Assembly: GCA_946540365.1 (NCBI GenBank)
Contig: CAMNIH010000031.1
Location: 1 to 14,392, forward strand
Origin: an uncultured Bacteroidales bacterium
Lineage (GTDB): Bacteria; Bacteroidota; Bacteroidia; Bacteroidales; P3
DNA length: 14,392 nt
Reading direction: 5' to 3'
Shown: positions 1-7,744 of the stretch, piece by piece
How the letters are laid out: each line of letters begins with the position of its first letter
Position numbering within the stretch: position 1 is the stretch's first letter
Translations under genes and position numbers: made by a program
The notes under the pieces: model-generated
The model's database searches: none
What the model was told of the DNA's origin: nothing
Seen by the model: the letters and a program-made list of their open reading frames with translations, nothing else

Positions 1-376
<376 letters not shown>

Positions 377-383
<7 letters not shown>

Positions 384-432
384 CACAATAACGCAATAAC
401 ACAATAACGCAAAAACACATTAACGCAATAGC
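377..432. repeat. octamer tandem array A (alternating GCAATAAC / ACAATAAC)
   Basis: Seven contiguous 8-nt units run from 377 to 432: gcaataac, acaataac, gcaataac, acaataac, gcaaaaac, acattaac, gcaatagc. Units alternate between a gc and an ac start, so there is a 16-nt higher-order period. The first unit supplies the last codon and TAA stop of ispG, and the array ends 2 nt before the ATG at 435. It fills essentially the whole intergenic space. Because 8 is not a multiple of 3, the recurring TAA falls in all three plus-strand frames. A 14-nt stretch (414-427) is identical to 1235-1248 in array B. Confidence 0.9.
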
Positions 433-434
433 AT

Positions 435-1244
435 ATGAGGTGGTCTTATATTATGTTTCTGCCGGCGGTGGTGTCGATAGGATGGGCGCTGGCTACAGCC
501 CTCTTCAAGCGGCACCTGACTCGTGCCCAGCTACTGATGAGCCTCACGCTCATCTTTGAGGGCTTCGCCATGGTGATGCTCGGCATCTACTTCCGCGACC
601 GTGCGGGGTCGCTGTTCATCTACGACTTCCTGTTTGAGTCGGCAGTCGTTGTCAGCGGCCCGTTGTTCTATATGGCTATCTGCTCGCTCACCGAGCCGCG
701 CGGCGTCACCCTGCGTCAGCGTTGGGTTTTCGTCTTTCCGCTGCTTTTCATCCTGGGACTCACGGTCGGTGCTTTCATGGTCGGCCCGCGGCGGTATGAA
801 GAGATGTGCGACCTGCTCATCGCCAACGAGTCGCACTTCATCCCCGGCGACGCGAGGTGGAACTACATGTACTTCTGGTATCACTACCTTTTCCCCATTC
901 TCACCATCGTTTTGAGCTTCATCCTCTTGATCATCGGCACGGTCAAGATGCGCCGTTTCCAGCGCCGCTTCAACAGTTACTACGCCGCGGGGCTGCAGGC
1001 CAAACCCATCGACATCAAACCCCTCATCGTTCTCACTTGGTGTTTCCCCGTTCTGGCCTCCGTGGCCGTCTATGCCATCGACATGCACCCCCTCTACTAC
1101 AAGTACTGGATCATCGTGTGCTGCGTGCTGCTCACCGTGTTGCAATTCCTCATCGGACGCTTCAACCACCACATGGACTACGATGCCCGGTCGCTGGCCG
1201 AATACATCCGTGCTCAGACTAACACTGACGCATTAACACATTAA
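435..1244 (+). CDS. seven-helix membrane protein related to the neighbouring AraC-type regulator, without DNA-binding domain
   Basis: This 269-residue integral membrane protein has about seven hydrophobic segments (roughly 5-23, 33-51, 62-84, 96-116, 150-170, 196-214, 222-241). It is clearly related to the membrane half of the next gene. Shared landmarks are AT-x-x-FKR near residue 20-26, SLT-x-x-RGV near residue 86, a W-x-Y block before helix 5, and MRRF-x-x-x-x-x-x-YYAA after helix 5. The protein stops about 28 residues after helix 7, where the neighbour continues into an AraC-type helix-turn-helix domain. The ATG at 435 is preferred over 453 because it aligns with the neighbour's N-terminus. 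The last residues and the stop are encoded by octamer array B. By analogy it may be a membrane sensor or partner of the next protein; its ligand and function are unknown. No catalytic motif is seen. Confidence 0.8.
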   Translation: MRWSYIMFLPAVVSIGWALATALFKRHLTRAQLLMSLTLIFEGFAMVMLGIYFRDRAGSLFIYDFLFESAVVVSGPLFYMAICSLTEPRGVTLRQRWVFVFPLLFILGLTVGAFMVGPRRYEEMCDLLIANESHFIPGDARWNYMYFWYHYLFPILTIVLSFILLIIGTVKMRRFQRRFNSYYAAGLQAKPIDIKPLIVLTWCFPVLASVAVYAIDMHPLYYKYWIIVCCVLLTVLQFLIGRFNHHMDYDARSLAEYIRAQTNTDALTH

Positions 1245-1261
1245 CGCATTAACGCATTCTC
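1222..1261. repeat. octamer tandem array B (GCATTAAC type)
   Basis: Five 8-nt units: acactgac (degenerate), gcattaac, acattaac, gcattaac, gcattctc. The array encodes the last residues (about TDALTH) and the TAA stop (1242-1244) of the gene at 435 and runs to 3 nt before the ATG at 1265. It has the same period and near-identical unit as array A in the same orientation, so the two arrays flank the 435-1244 gene as direct repeats. Confidence 0.85.
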
Positions 1262-1264
1262 AAT

Positions 1265-2419
1265 ATGACTGCTATTTCCATCGCCTATTTCGTTCTCGGC
1301 CTCATAGCTCTTTTCTGGCCGTTGGCAACGATATTTTTCAAGCGTGAAGTGCTTGGTGCCCAATGGCTCATGATGACCGCCCTCATGCTTTTCGGCCTCT
1401 CGGTTATTCTCTACAGTACTTTTTTCAACAGCTTCCTCAGGGGCGAGTACATACTGGTAATACTATACATGCTCCTCTCGATGTCAGTGCCTCCGATGAC
1501 GCAGATGTCCATCACCTCCCTCACGCGCCGGCGGGGCGTCAGCCGCTTGGCTCGCACCCTGGTGATTCCCTCGCTTGTCGTGGGGCTGTTCATGGCAGTG
1601 TCTGTAATTATCGGTGGTGCCGACATGTACCGTCTTTGGATCGAACGTGGATCCGAAGGTATTGCCCATGTCTTTTTCCCCAGCAGTTGGCGCTACAACC
1701 TCATCGTGGCTATACATTTCTACTTCTATTGGATTGTTCTTATGGTGGAAACATTCTTTGTGGCCGTCTATTCTGTAGTGGCCATGCGGCGCTTCCGGCA
1801 CGAACTCGACGAATACTACGCTGCCGAAACCGTGCAACGCCCCAAGGCACTCATCTTTTATATTGCCATCGGTGTCAATTGCCTGGCCATCGTGCTCAGC
1901 TATATCCTTTTCCCGTTCAACCGTCCGCGCCCTCTCTGGGCTGTGATTGCCTTCTGCGTCTTTCAGTCGGTTGCGGTGTTCGTCATGGGATGGATCAGTT
2001 ATCGCACTTCCTATGGTGCCGAGCGGATGCGTGGCAAGACGCGACGCCACCAGCATTCCGGCCCAATTGATTCATCCCGTCTGTCGCACGAGATAGCCCA
2101 CTATGTGGAAAAGGACAAGCACTACCTTAACCCCGATCTCTCGGTCTTCATGCTCAGCGAGCACTTCAGTGTGTCGGAGGATGCCGTTATCGATGCAATC
2201 CACCGCCTGCATGGCACCCCCTTCAACGCATACATCGACAACTTGCGCATCGAACATGCCATCGCATCCCTCGATGCCAATCCTTCGTTCAACCTGGACG
2301 ACATCGACCAGCTGAACCAGCTGGCACATGCCAGCGGCTACCTTGACAGCAACACATTCCGGCTTTCCTTCCAGCAGGTCACGCAGATGTCGCTTGACAA
2401 GTGGATTGCCAGTAAATAA
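1265..2419 (+). CDS. membrane-anchored AraC-family transcriptional regulator
   Basis: The protein has 384 residues. The N-terminal half (about 1-245) holds seven hydrophobic segments and is related to the preceding protein. A charged linker follows (about 250-275, with KTRRHQ). The C-terminal part (about 275-384) is an AraC/XylS-type domain: a first helix-turn-helix around LSVFMLSEHFSVSEDAV, the core FNAYIDNLRIEHAIASL, and a second one around LNQLAHASGYLDSNTFRLSF ending in a family-like QMSLDKW. Regulators of this build, with a polytopic N-terminus and a cytoplasmic AraC domain, occur in Bacteroidales. The signal and target genes are unknown. It probably shares a transcript with the gene at 435 (20 nt gap filled by array B). 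Its stop lies 14 bp from the stop of the convergent rarA gene, with no visible terminator between them. Confidence 0.85.
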   Translation: MTAISIAYFVLGLIALFWPLATIFFKREVLGAQWLMMTALMLFGLSVILYSTFFNSFLRGEYILVILYMLLSMSVPPMTQMSITSLTRRRGVSRLARTLVIPSLVVGLFMAVSVIIGGADMYRLWIERGSEGIAHVFFPSSWRYNLIVAIHFYFYWIVLMVETFFVAVYSVVAMRRFRHELDEYYAAETVQRPKALIFYIAIGVNCLAIVLSYILFPFNRPRPLWAVIAFCVFQSVAVFVMGWISYRTSYGAERMRGKTRRHQHSGPIDSSRLSHEIAHYVEKDKHYLNPDLSVFMLSEHFSVSEDAVIDAIHRLHGTPFNAYIDNLRIEHAIASLDANPSFNLDDIDQLNQLAHASGYLDSNTFRLSFQQVTQMSLDKWIASK

Positions 2420-2433
2420 CTTACGGGACGGAA

Positions 2434-3717
2434 TCAGTATCCGTACTTTTCGCCCCAGCGGGCGCGCAGGCTGCGTCGGGTCTCCTCCTCGCGCGGTGTT
2501 GCGCCGGGATCGTAGAAACGGCTCCCCTCGAGTCCTTGAGGCAGATACTCCTGTTCGGCAAAGCCACCCAAGGCCGTGCCGTTGTAATCGTGTGCGTACT
2601 TGTAGCCGTCGCCGTAGCCCATCTGTTTCATCAGTTTCGTGGGAGCGTTGCGGATATGCAGCGGCACCGGCAGGTCGCCCCATTGTTTCACCGCCGCCTG
2701 GGCATTGGCCAAGGCCATATAGGTGGCGTTGCTCTTGGCCGAACAGGCTAAATAGCACGCACACTGCGACAGGTTGATCCGGCATTCGGGATAGCCGATC
2801 TTGCTCACGGCATCGAAGGTGGCGTTGGCCAGCAGCAGTGCATTGGGGTTGGCGTTTCCAATATCCTCGCTGGCGAAAATCAGCATACGACGGGCGATGA
2901 ACAGCGGATCCTCGCCACCGTCGATCATCCTGGCCAGCCAGTAGACGGCCCCGTTTGGGTCGCTGCCCCGCATGCTCTTGATGAATGCCGATATGATGTC
3001 GTAGTGCATCTCGCCCGCTTTGTCGTAGAAAGCCAGGTTCTGCTGGATGACCGCAGTCACCGTCTTATTGTCGAGCGTCACGCTTTCCACTTTCCGCTTT
3101 CCGCCTTCCACTTGTCTGTTCACCACCAGTTCGATGGCGTTCAGCAGTTTCCGTGCGTCGCCGCCGCTGATGCGCATCAAGGCCTCCGCCTCTTTGATTT
3201 CGACGTTGATCCCCAGCGATGCGTAGTGGCGTACGGCGCTGTCGATCAGTTGCCGCATGTCGCTCTCGTCAAACTCCTTCAGCACATACACCTGACAGCG
3301 GCTCAGCAGGGCCGAGATGACCTCGAACGATGGATTCTCGGTGGTGGCTCCGATCAGCGTGATGGTGCCGCGCTCCACCGCCCCCAGCAGCGAGTCTTGC
3401 TGCGCCTTGTTGAAACGGTGTATTTCGTCGATGAAGAGGATAGCCCCTTCCTCCTGCTGCGCCTGGTTGATCACTTCGCGTACCTCCTTCACACCGCTGC
3501 TGATGGCGCTAAGGGTGTGGAACGGACGCTGGAGGGTGTGCGAGATGATCATCGCCAAGGTGGTCTTGCCTATACCCGGAGGACCCCAGAAGATCATGGA
3601 GGGGATGTTGTTGTTCTCTATCAATGTGCGAAGAACAGCACCCGGTCCGATCAGGTGCTGTTGTCCTATGTATTCGTCGAGGCTCTTCGGCCTCAGTATC
3701 TCGGCTAAAGGAGTCAT
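2434..3717 (-). CDS. rarA: replication-associated recombination protein A (RarA/MgsA AAA+ ATPase)
   Basis: This 427-residue AAA+ ATPase of the clamp-loader-like RarA/MgsA/WRNIP1 family acts at stalled replication forks. Visible motifs are Walker A GPPGIGKT (residues 45-52), Walker B ILFIDEIH (93-100), a sensor-1 type strand LIGATTENPSFE (121-132), the arginine-finger region LLSRCQVY (137-144), and the GGDARKLLNAIE sensor-2 helix (185-196). The C-terminal half has the tetramerisation-type region with SMRGSDPNGAVYWLARM and MLIFASEDIGNA, and then HIRNAPTKLMKQMGYG. Length is near the usual size. Residues about 202-213 (QVEGGKRKVESV) are encoded by a 7-nt tandem array (3081-3115), which is an unusual origin for a coding segment. 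Upstream lies the repeat-rich queA-rarA gap, so whether rarA has its own promoter or depends on queA transcription is unclear. Confidence 0.95.
   Translation of the reverse strand: MTPLAEILRPKSLDEYIGQQHLIGPGAVLRTLIENNNIPSMIFWGPPGIGKTTLAMIISHTLQRPFHTLSAISSGVKEVREVINQAQQEEGAILFIDEIHRFNKAQQDSLLGAVERGTITLIGATTENPSFEVISALLSRCQVYVLKEFDESDMRQLIDSAVRHYASLGINVEIKEAEALMRISGGDARKLLNAIELVVNRQVEGGKRKVESVTLDNKTVTAVIQQNLAFYDKAGEMHYDIISAFIKSMRGSDPNGAVYWLARMIDGGEDPLFIARRMLIFASEDIGNANPNALLLANATFDAVSKIGYPECRINLSQCACYLACSAKSNATYMALANAQAAVKQWGDLPVPLHIRNAPTKLMKQMGYGDGYKYAHDYNGTALGGFAEQEYLPQGLEGSRFYDPGATPREEETRRSLRARWGEKYGY
3081..3115 (-). repeat. heptamer tandem array inside rarA coding sequence
   Basis: On the plus strand the units are cgctttc, cactttc, cgctttc, cgccttc, cacttgt: five 7-nt copies, four of them strong. 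On the coding strand this reads as repeats of about GYGGAAA. It is in frame overall and free of stop codons, and encodes a Lys/Glu/Gly-rich segment around residues 203-213 of RarA, in the loop after the sensor-2 helix. Confidence 0.8.
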
Positions 3718-3721
3718 CTTT

Positions 3722-3916
3722 TTTAGGTTTAAGCTGTGAGTTTTAAGTTTTAAGTGGGAGCGGTGCGTCAGCCACTTAAACTATTTAGGTCTAAGCTGTG
3801 AGTTTTAAGTTTTAAGTGTGGGCGGTTGCCGTTGTGGTGCGTCAGCCACTTAAAACATTTAGGTTTAAGCTGTGAGTTTTAAGTTTTAAGTGTGTGGTGC
3901 GTCAGCCACTTAAAAC
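3722..3916. repeat. three-copy intergenic repeat with inverted arms between queA and rarA
   Basis: There are three direct copies at 3722-3783, 3784-3857 and 3858-3916. Each begins with a nearly identical 35-nt module (starts TTTAGGT, contains AAGCTGTGAG, ends TTTTAAGTG) and ends with GGTGCGTCAGCCACTTAAA. The middle varies, giving lengths of about 62, 74 and 59 nt. Within each copy TTTTAAGTG and CACTTAAA(A) are inverted repeats, so each can form a hairpin; copy 3 has an 11-bp perfect stem (AGTTTTAAGTG with CACTTAAAACT). The first module itself has a 7-nt period (AGTTTTA twice). No T-run follows the stems, so they are not classical terminators. The repeats occupy nearly all of the 227-bp gap. 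Confidence 0.88.
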
Positions 3917-3944
3917 TTACAGCTTACAGTTTACAGTTCCCAGC
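3917..3944. repeat. heptamer tandem array abutting the queA stop codon
   Basis: Four 7-nt units, ttacagc, ttacagt, ttacagt, tcccagc, end exactly one base before the queA stop codon (TTA on plus at 3945-3947), which itself looks like the start of another TTACAGY unit. Read on the minus strand, TAA recurs every 7 nt and so appears in all three frames. Confidence 0.8.
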
Positions 3945-5000
3945 TTATATTATCAGCATCGCGTCGCCGTAGGTCGAGAAGCGGTACTTCTCCTTGATGG
4001 CGGCTTGATAGGTCTCCATCATCAGTTCGGGGCCTGCGAAAGCGCTCACCATGATAAACTGGCTGCTCATCGGATGGTGGAAATTGGTCACCATCATATC
4101 GGCAATCGTAAAGTCGTAGGGCGGGAAGATGAATTTGTTGGTCCAACCGTCGTAGGGGCACACCTTGCCGGGAATGGTGACAGCACTTTCCACGGCCCGC
4201 ATGGTCGTCGTGCCGATGCAGCACACATGATGACCGTTCTGTTTGGCCGTCATGATGGCGTCGCATGCCGTCTGGTCGATATGCATCTCCTCGGCATCCA
4301 TCCGGTGCTTCGAGAGGTCTTCCACCTCGATGGCCTTGAATTCGCCCATGCCTGTATGCAGCGTCAGCTCCACCCACTTCACATCCTTGATCTCCATACG
4401 CTTCAGCAATTCGCGGCTGAAGTGCAGTCCCGCGATGGGCGCCGCCACGCTGCCTTCTTTCTTTGCATAGATAGTCTGGTAATTCTCCGCATCGCTTTTC
4501 TCGATGTCGCGCAGACGGCGCAACTCGTCGGGCAGCGGTGTGCGGCCCATTCCGCGCACGATGCTGATAAACTCGTCGTGGCTCCCGTCGAACAGGAACC
4601 GGATTGTGCGTCCGCGGCTTGTCGTATTGTCAACCACCTCGGCCACCAGTGCGTCGTTAGTGCCGAAATACAGTTTGTTGCCGATACGGATCTTGCGCGC
4701 CGGATCGACGATGACGTCCCATAGGCGCATCTCCTCGTTCAGCTCGCGCAGCAGCAACACCTCGATACGGGCGCCCGTCTTCTCTTTTTCACCCTCCAGC
4801 AGCGACGGAAACACACGCGTGTTGTTCGCCACCACCACATCGTTCGTGTCCACATACTCGATGAAATCCTTGAACAACCGATGTTCCACCTCGCCACTGT
4901 CGCGATGCAACACCAACATTCGAGCCTCGTCGCGGTTACGGACGGGCTTCTCTGCAATGAGTTCCTTCGGTAGGTTAAATCTGAATTGAGACAGTTTCAT
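3945..5000 (-). CDS. queA: S-adenosylmethionine:tRNA ribosyltransferase-isomerase (QueA)
   Basis: The protein has 351 residues, close to the normal QueA length. QueA transfers and isomerises the ribosyl part of S-adenosylmethionine onto 7-aminomethyl-7-deazaguanine at the wobble position of GUN-anticodon tRNAs, giving epoxyqueuosine. Recognisable family blocks are the N-terminal [28 protein letters not shown], the region [36 protein letters not shown] with the following [31 protein letters not shown], and the C-terminal [12 protein letters not shown] and NFHHPMSS ending in YGDAMLII. The start at 5000 matches the conserved N-terminus. The gene follows the terminator at 5065-5097, so it probably starts a separate transcript, perhaps shared with rarA. 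No other queuosine genes are in the window. Confidence 0.97.
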   Translation of the reverse strand: MKLSQFRFNLPKELIAEKPVRNRDEARMLVLHRDSGEVEHRLFKDFIEYVDTNDVVVANNTRVFPSLLEGEKEKTGARIEVLLLRELNEEMRLWDVIVDPARKIRIGNKLYFGTNDALVAEVVDNTTSRGRTIRFLFDGSHDEFISIVRGMGRTPLPDELRRLRDIEKSDAENYQTIYAKKEGSVAAPIAGLHFSRELLKRMEIKDVKWVELTLHTGMGEFKAIEVEDLSKHRMDAEEMHIDQTACDAIMTAKQNGHHVCCIGTTTMRAVESAVTIPGKVCPYDGWTNKFIFPPYDFTIADMMVTNFHHPMSSQFIMVSAFAGPELMMETYQAAIKEKYRFSTYGDAMLII

Positions 5001-5023
5001 TTCTTGTTAGATAGTCATTTTGA

Positions 5024-5031
5024 CAAAAATA
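5024..5031 (-). promoter_or_regulatory. candidate -7 promoter box for queA
   Basis: The minus strand reads TATTTTTG, matching the Bacteroidetes -7 consensus TAnnTTTG, 23 nt before the queA ATG and just after a terminator. No TTTG is found about 19-21 nt further upstream, so the -33 element is missing or degenerate. The region is AT-rich and a chance match is possible. Confidence 0.35.
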
Positions 5032-5064
5032 ACGTAAAAAAAAAATCTATCGTATATTGAATCT

Positions 5065-5097
5065 AAAAAAAAATCGATGTCCGTATCCCGGACGTCG
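5065..5097 (-). terminator. rho-independent terminator after the DUF58 gene
   Basis: The minus-strand transcript can form a stem of CGA, one mismatch, GTCCG / CGGAC, mismatch, TCG (5075-5097) with a 5-nt loop, followed after one base by nine U residues (5065-5073). It lies 38 bp after the DUF58 stop and upstream of queA, separating the two transcription units. Confidence 0.8.
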
Positions 5098-5135
5098 CAT
5101 GTTCTCATCCCACTGGCCTCTGTTATGCCTGGATG

Positions 5136-6062
5136 TTATGCTTTGCTCCGTTTCAGAAGGAATGGAAGCAACACCTGGTGGAATCCTTGCGTCACGTCGA
5201 CGGGCACATAGTCGATGTGGTACTGCATCGCCCGCCGTTGCAGTTCGGTCTGCCGACGGTTCATCTCGCGGCTGTAGGCGTCGGCGATGTCGGCCGGACG
5301 TGCCCGCAGGGTCTGGCCGCTCTCGAGGTCGATAAAGCGGTAGGGCTGAGTGCCATAATCGAGGTTGAGCTCGTGTGTGCGGTCGAAGGTGTGGAACAGG
5401 ATGACTTCGTGCTTGTTGTGACGCAGGTGTCGCAGGGCGTCGAAGAGGGCCTCATGTTCGTCTGTACGCACAAAGGCGTCGGTGAACAGGACGATGAGCG
5501 AGCGGCGGTGCAGCTGCTCGGCCACCAGATGGAGCGCCGGTGCCAGCGAGGTGCTGCGGTGCTGAAGATGATTGGGATCGACCGATTGCAGCATTTGGTC
5601 GAGTTGGGCCAGCAGGTGGCGTTGATGGACAGAATTGCTGCGGCACGGGGTGTTCAGGTCGATGCCGTCGCTGAGCAGTGTCAGTCCGAAGGCGTCGCGC
5701 TGCCGGTAGAGCAGTTCGACGAGCACAGCAGCGGCATAAACGGCAAAGGTGAGCTTGTTAGGATGGTCTACATCGCCTTGGCCGTCAATGGGAAAGAGCA
5801 TCGATGAACTTTGGTCGATCAGCAGTTGGCACCGCAGATTGGTCTCTTCTTCGAACTGCTTGACATAGAGGCGGTCTGTGCGCCCGTAGAGGTGCCAGTC
5901 GATATGACGTGTACTTTCGCCGATGTTGTATTGACGATAGTCACTGAATTCGACCGAGAAACCGTGGAGCGGACTCCGGTGGCGGCCAGTGATAAATCCC
6001 TCGACCATTTGCCGGGCAAAAAAGTCGAGGGAATGATAGCGGGAGATGTGCGATTGTTGCAA
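5136..6062 (-). CDS. DUF58 domain protein (von Willebrand A-like)
   Basis: This is a 309-residue protein if it starts at TTG 6062-6060. It has the DUF58 core: FITGRHRSPLHGFSVEFSDYRQY, then GESTRHIDW and RTDRLYVKQFEEE, then a von Willebrand A-like half with a DxSxS-type metal site (DQSSS, about residue 83) and strand LIVLFTDAF. No membrane segments are seen, so it is probably cytoplasmic. DUF58 genes are usually next to a MoxR-type AAA+ ATPase and Bat-type genes; none is here. The open frame extends up to ATG 6203, but that would overlap the trxA coding region by 46 codons and the extra sequence is unlike the family. The TTG lies 2 nt after the trxA stop and gives the N-terminal block expected for this subfamily (ISRYHSLDFFARQMVEGF). 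The alternative ATG at 6008-6006 would lose part of it. Function is unknown; a chaperone-like or assembly role has been suggested for MoxR-linked relatives. Confidence 0.82.
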   Translation of the reverse strand: MQQSHISRYHSLDFFARQMVEGFITGRHRSPLHGFSVEFSDYRQYNIGESTRHIDWHLYGRTDRLYVKQFEEETNLRCQLLIDQSSSMLFPIDGQGDVDHPNKLTFAVYAAAVLVELLYRQRDAFGLTLLSDGIDLNTPCRSNSVHQRHLLAQLDQMLQSVDPNHLQHRSTSLAPALHLVAEQLHRRSLIVLFTDAFVRTDEHEALFDALRHLRHNKHEVILFHTFDRTHELNLDYGTQPYRFIDLESGQTLRARPADIADAYSREMNRRQTELQRRAMQYHIDYVPVDVTQGFHQVLLPFLLKRSKA

Positions 6063-6064
6063 GA

Positions 6065-6373
6065 CTACAACAGCGCGTTCAGTTTCTCGGCGAGGGTCTC
6101 TTTGGCCACCAGGCCGACGCTCTTGTCTTTCATTTCCCCACCCTTGAAGAAGAGGACGGTGGGCACATTGCGGATGCGGAAGCGGGCAGCGAGGTCGCTG
6201 CACTCGTCCACGTCGGCCGTGCCGACGATGGCTTTGCCTTCATACTCGGCTGCAATCTCCTCCACGCGCGGAGCCAATGCCTTGCAGGGGCCGCACCAGG
6301 TGGCACCGAAATCGATCATGACGGGCTTGCCCGAATTCATCAGTTCATCGAAGTTTTGTTCTGTGACTTTCAT
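6065..6373 (-). CDS. trxA: thioredoxin
   Basis: This 102-residue single-domain thioredoxin reduces protein disulfides in the cytoplasm, with thioredoxin reductase as electron donor. The active site is WCGPCK (Cys27 and Cys30), preceded by the usual PVMIDFGAT strand. The cis-proline is Pro71 (RNVPTVLFFKGG). An extra cysteine at residue 58 (DVDECSDLA) sits where many thioredoxins have NPxLA. The start at 6373 (MKVTEQNFDE) is chosen over an in-frame ATG at 6424, because the upstream 17 residues are polar, unlike the family, and the shorter form has the normal length. No export signal is seen. It lies 57 bp after der and 2 nt before the proposed DUF58 start, so it is probably co-transcribed with both. 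Confidence 0.95.
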   Translation of the reverse strand: MKVTEQNFDELMNSGKPVMIDFGATWCGPCKALAPRVEEIAAEYEGKAIVGTADVDECSDLAARFRIRNVPTVLFFKGGEMKDKSVGLVAKETLAEKLNALL

Positions 6374-6430
6374 ATTGCTGTTATTTTCTGTTTTACTTTT
6401 TATCTCTTGCAAATTATGTGCCAAACGGAA

Positions 6431-7735
6431 TTATTTCGCACGGAAATAGATGTTCATCGGCACACCGTGGAAGTCCCACAGCTCGCGCATCCGGTTCTCT
6501 ACAAAGCGGCGGTAGGGGTCGCGGATATACTGGGGCAGGTTGCAGAAAAAGACAAACTGGGGGTACGGCGTGGGCAGCTGAGTGATGTATTTGATCTTGA
6601 TCCACTTGCCCTTGACGCTCGGTGGTGGGTTCTGCTCCTTGACGATGGGCAGCAGTGTGTCGTTCAGCTCGGCGGTGCCGATGCGGCGGCTCCGGGCTTC
6701 GTAGACGGCGCGGGCGCTTTCCAGCACCTTGTATATGCGTTGCTTGTTGATGACTGAGGTGAAGATGATGGGCACGTCGTCGAAAGGCGCTATACGCTCG
6801 CGAATCATCTGCTCAAAGTCGCGATGAGTGTTGGCGCTTTTCTCGATCAGATCCCATTTGTTGACGACGATGACAACCCCCTTGTGGTTGCGGTGTATGA
6901 GTGAGAAGATGTTCAGGTCTTGTTGCTCAAGGCCTTGGCTGGCGTCGAGCATCAGGATGCACACGTCGGATGCCTCGATGGAACGCACCGAACGCATGAC
7001 CGAGTAGAACTCAAGGTCTTCACTTACTTTGCTCTTCTTGCGCAGACCTGCAGTGTCGACGAAGTTGAAGTCGAATCCGAAGAGGTTGTAATGCGAGTAG
7101 ACGGAGTCGCGCGTGGTGCCGGCAATGGGTGTCACCACCGATCGCTGCTGGCCGGTGATCATGTTGATGAACGAACTCTTGCCCACATTGGGCCTTCCCA
7201 CGACAGCGATGCGAGGCAACCCGTCGGTGGGGTCTTCTTCGCCTTCGTCGAAGTCTTTCACCAGTGCATCGAGCAGGTCGCCGGTGCCGCTGCCTGTGAT
7301 GCCGGCGATGGGGTAGGGGTCGCCCAGCCCGAGGCTGTAGAACTCGGACAGCCCATCCATCTGGGCTGAGTTGTCGACCTTGTTGGCCGCGAGTACCACG
7401 GGTTTGGGGCATTTGCGCAGCATCTCCGCCACATCCTCGTCCATGGGGGTCAAGCCCTCGCGTGAATCGACAACGAACAGGATGATGTCGGCCTCGTCGA
7501 TGGCCAGCGAGACCTGCTTGCGTATCTCGACTTCGAACTCGTCGTCACCGCCCATGACGTAACCACCGGTGTCTATGACGGAAAAATGCTTGCCGTTCCA
7601 GTCGGAATGACCATATTGACGGTCACGCGTAACGCCACTCGTCTGGTCGACGATGGCGTTACGCGATTCCGTTAATCGGTTGAATAAGGTGGACTTGCCC
7701 ACGTTGGGCCGCCCAACAATGGCGATTATGTTCAT
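6431..7735 (-). CDS. der: ribosome assembly GTPase Der (EngA)
   Basis: The protein has 434 residues with two tandem GTPase domains followed by a KH-like domain, the hallmark of Der. It acts in late 50S subunit assembly. The first G domain has [14 protein letters not shown] (from residue 8), [14 protein letters not shown] as switch 2, and NKVD. The second has [14 protein letters not shown], the G3 motif [11 protein letters not shown] and NKWDLIEK. The C-terminal domain ends with [26 protein letters not shown], typical of the family. The start is 9 bp after the stop of the DUF5723-like gene, so it is probably translated from the transcript of the upstream lipoprotein/outer-membrane pair. Der is normally essential. 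Confidence 0.98.
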   Translation of the reverse strand: MNIIAIVGRPNVGKSTLFNRLTESRNAIVDQTSGVTRDRQYGHSDWNGKHFSVIDTGGYVMGGDDEFEVEIRKQVSLAIDEADIILFVVDSREGLTPMDEDVAEMLRKCPKPVVLAANKVDNSAQMDGLSEFYSLGLGDPYPIAGITGSGTGDLLDALVKDFDEGEEDPTDGLPRIAVVGRPNVGKSSFINMITGQQRSVVTPIAGTTRDSVYSHYNLFGFDFNFVDTAGLRKKSKVSEDLEFYSVMRSVRSIEASDVCILMLDASQGLEQQDLNIFSLIHRNHKGVVIVVNKWDLIEKSANTHRDFEQMIRERIAPFDDVPIIFTSVINKQRIYKVLESARAVYEARSRRIGTAELNDTLLPIVKEQNPPPSVKGKWIKIKYITQLPTPYPQFVFFCNLPQYIRDPYRRFVENRMRELWDFHGVPMNIYFRAK

Positions 7736-7744
7736 TTAGTTCTC

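Noticed and set aside
3722..3916. Possible CRISPR array
   Set aside because: There are only three copies, the units are almost entirely repeat with no unique spacers of constant length, and there are no cas genes.
3894..4724. Plus-strand open frame (276 codons) opposite queA
   Set aside because: It starts inside the repeat region and covers conserved QueA in antisense; no family resemblance.
6063..6203. N-terminal extension of the DUF58 frame to ATG 6203
   Set aside because: It overlaps the 3' part of trxA in another frame and encodes an Arg/Pro-rich stretch unlike DUF58 proteins. The TTG at 6062 fits better.
6374..6430. Possible trxA promoter (TAATTTG on the minus strand)
   Set aside because: It is one base short of the -7 consensus, and the only nearby TTTG is too close. 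The gene is more simply read as part of the der transcript.
5811..6449. Plus-strand open frame spanning the DUF58-trxA junction
   Set aside because: It is antisense to two recognised genes with no domain of its own.
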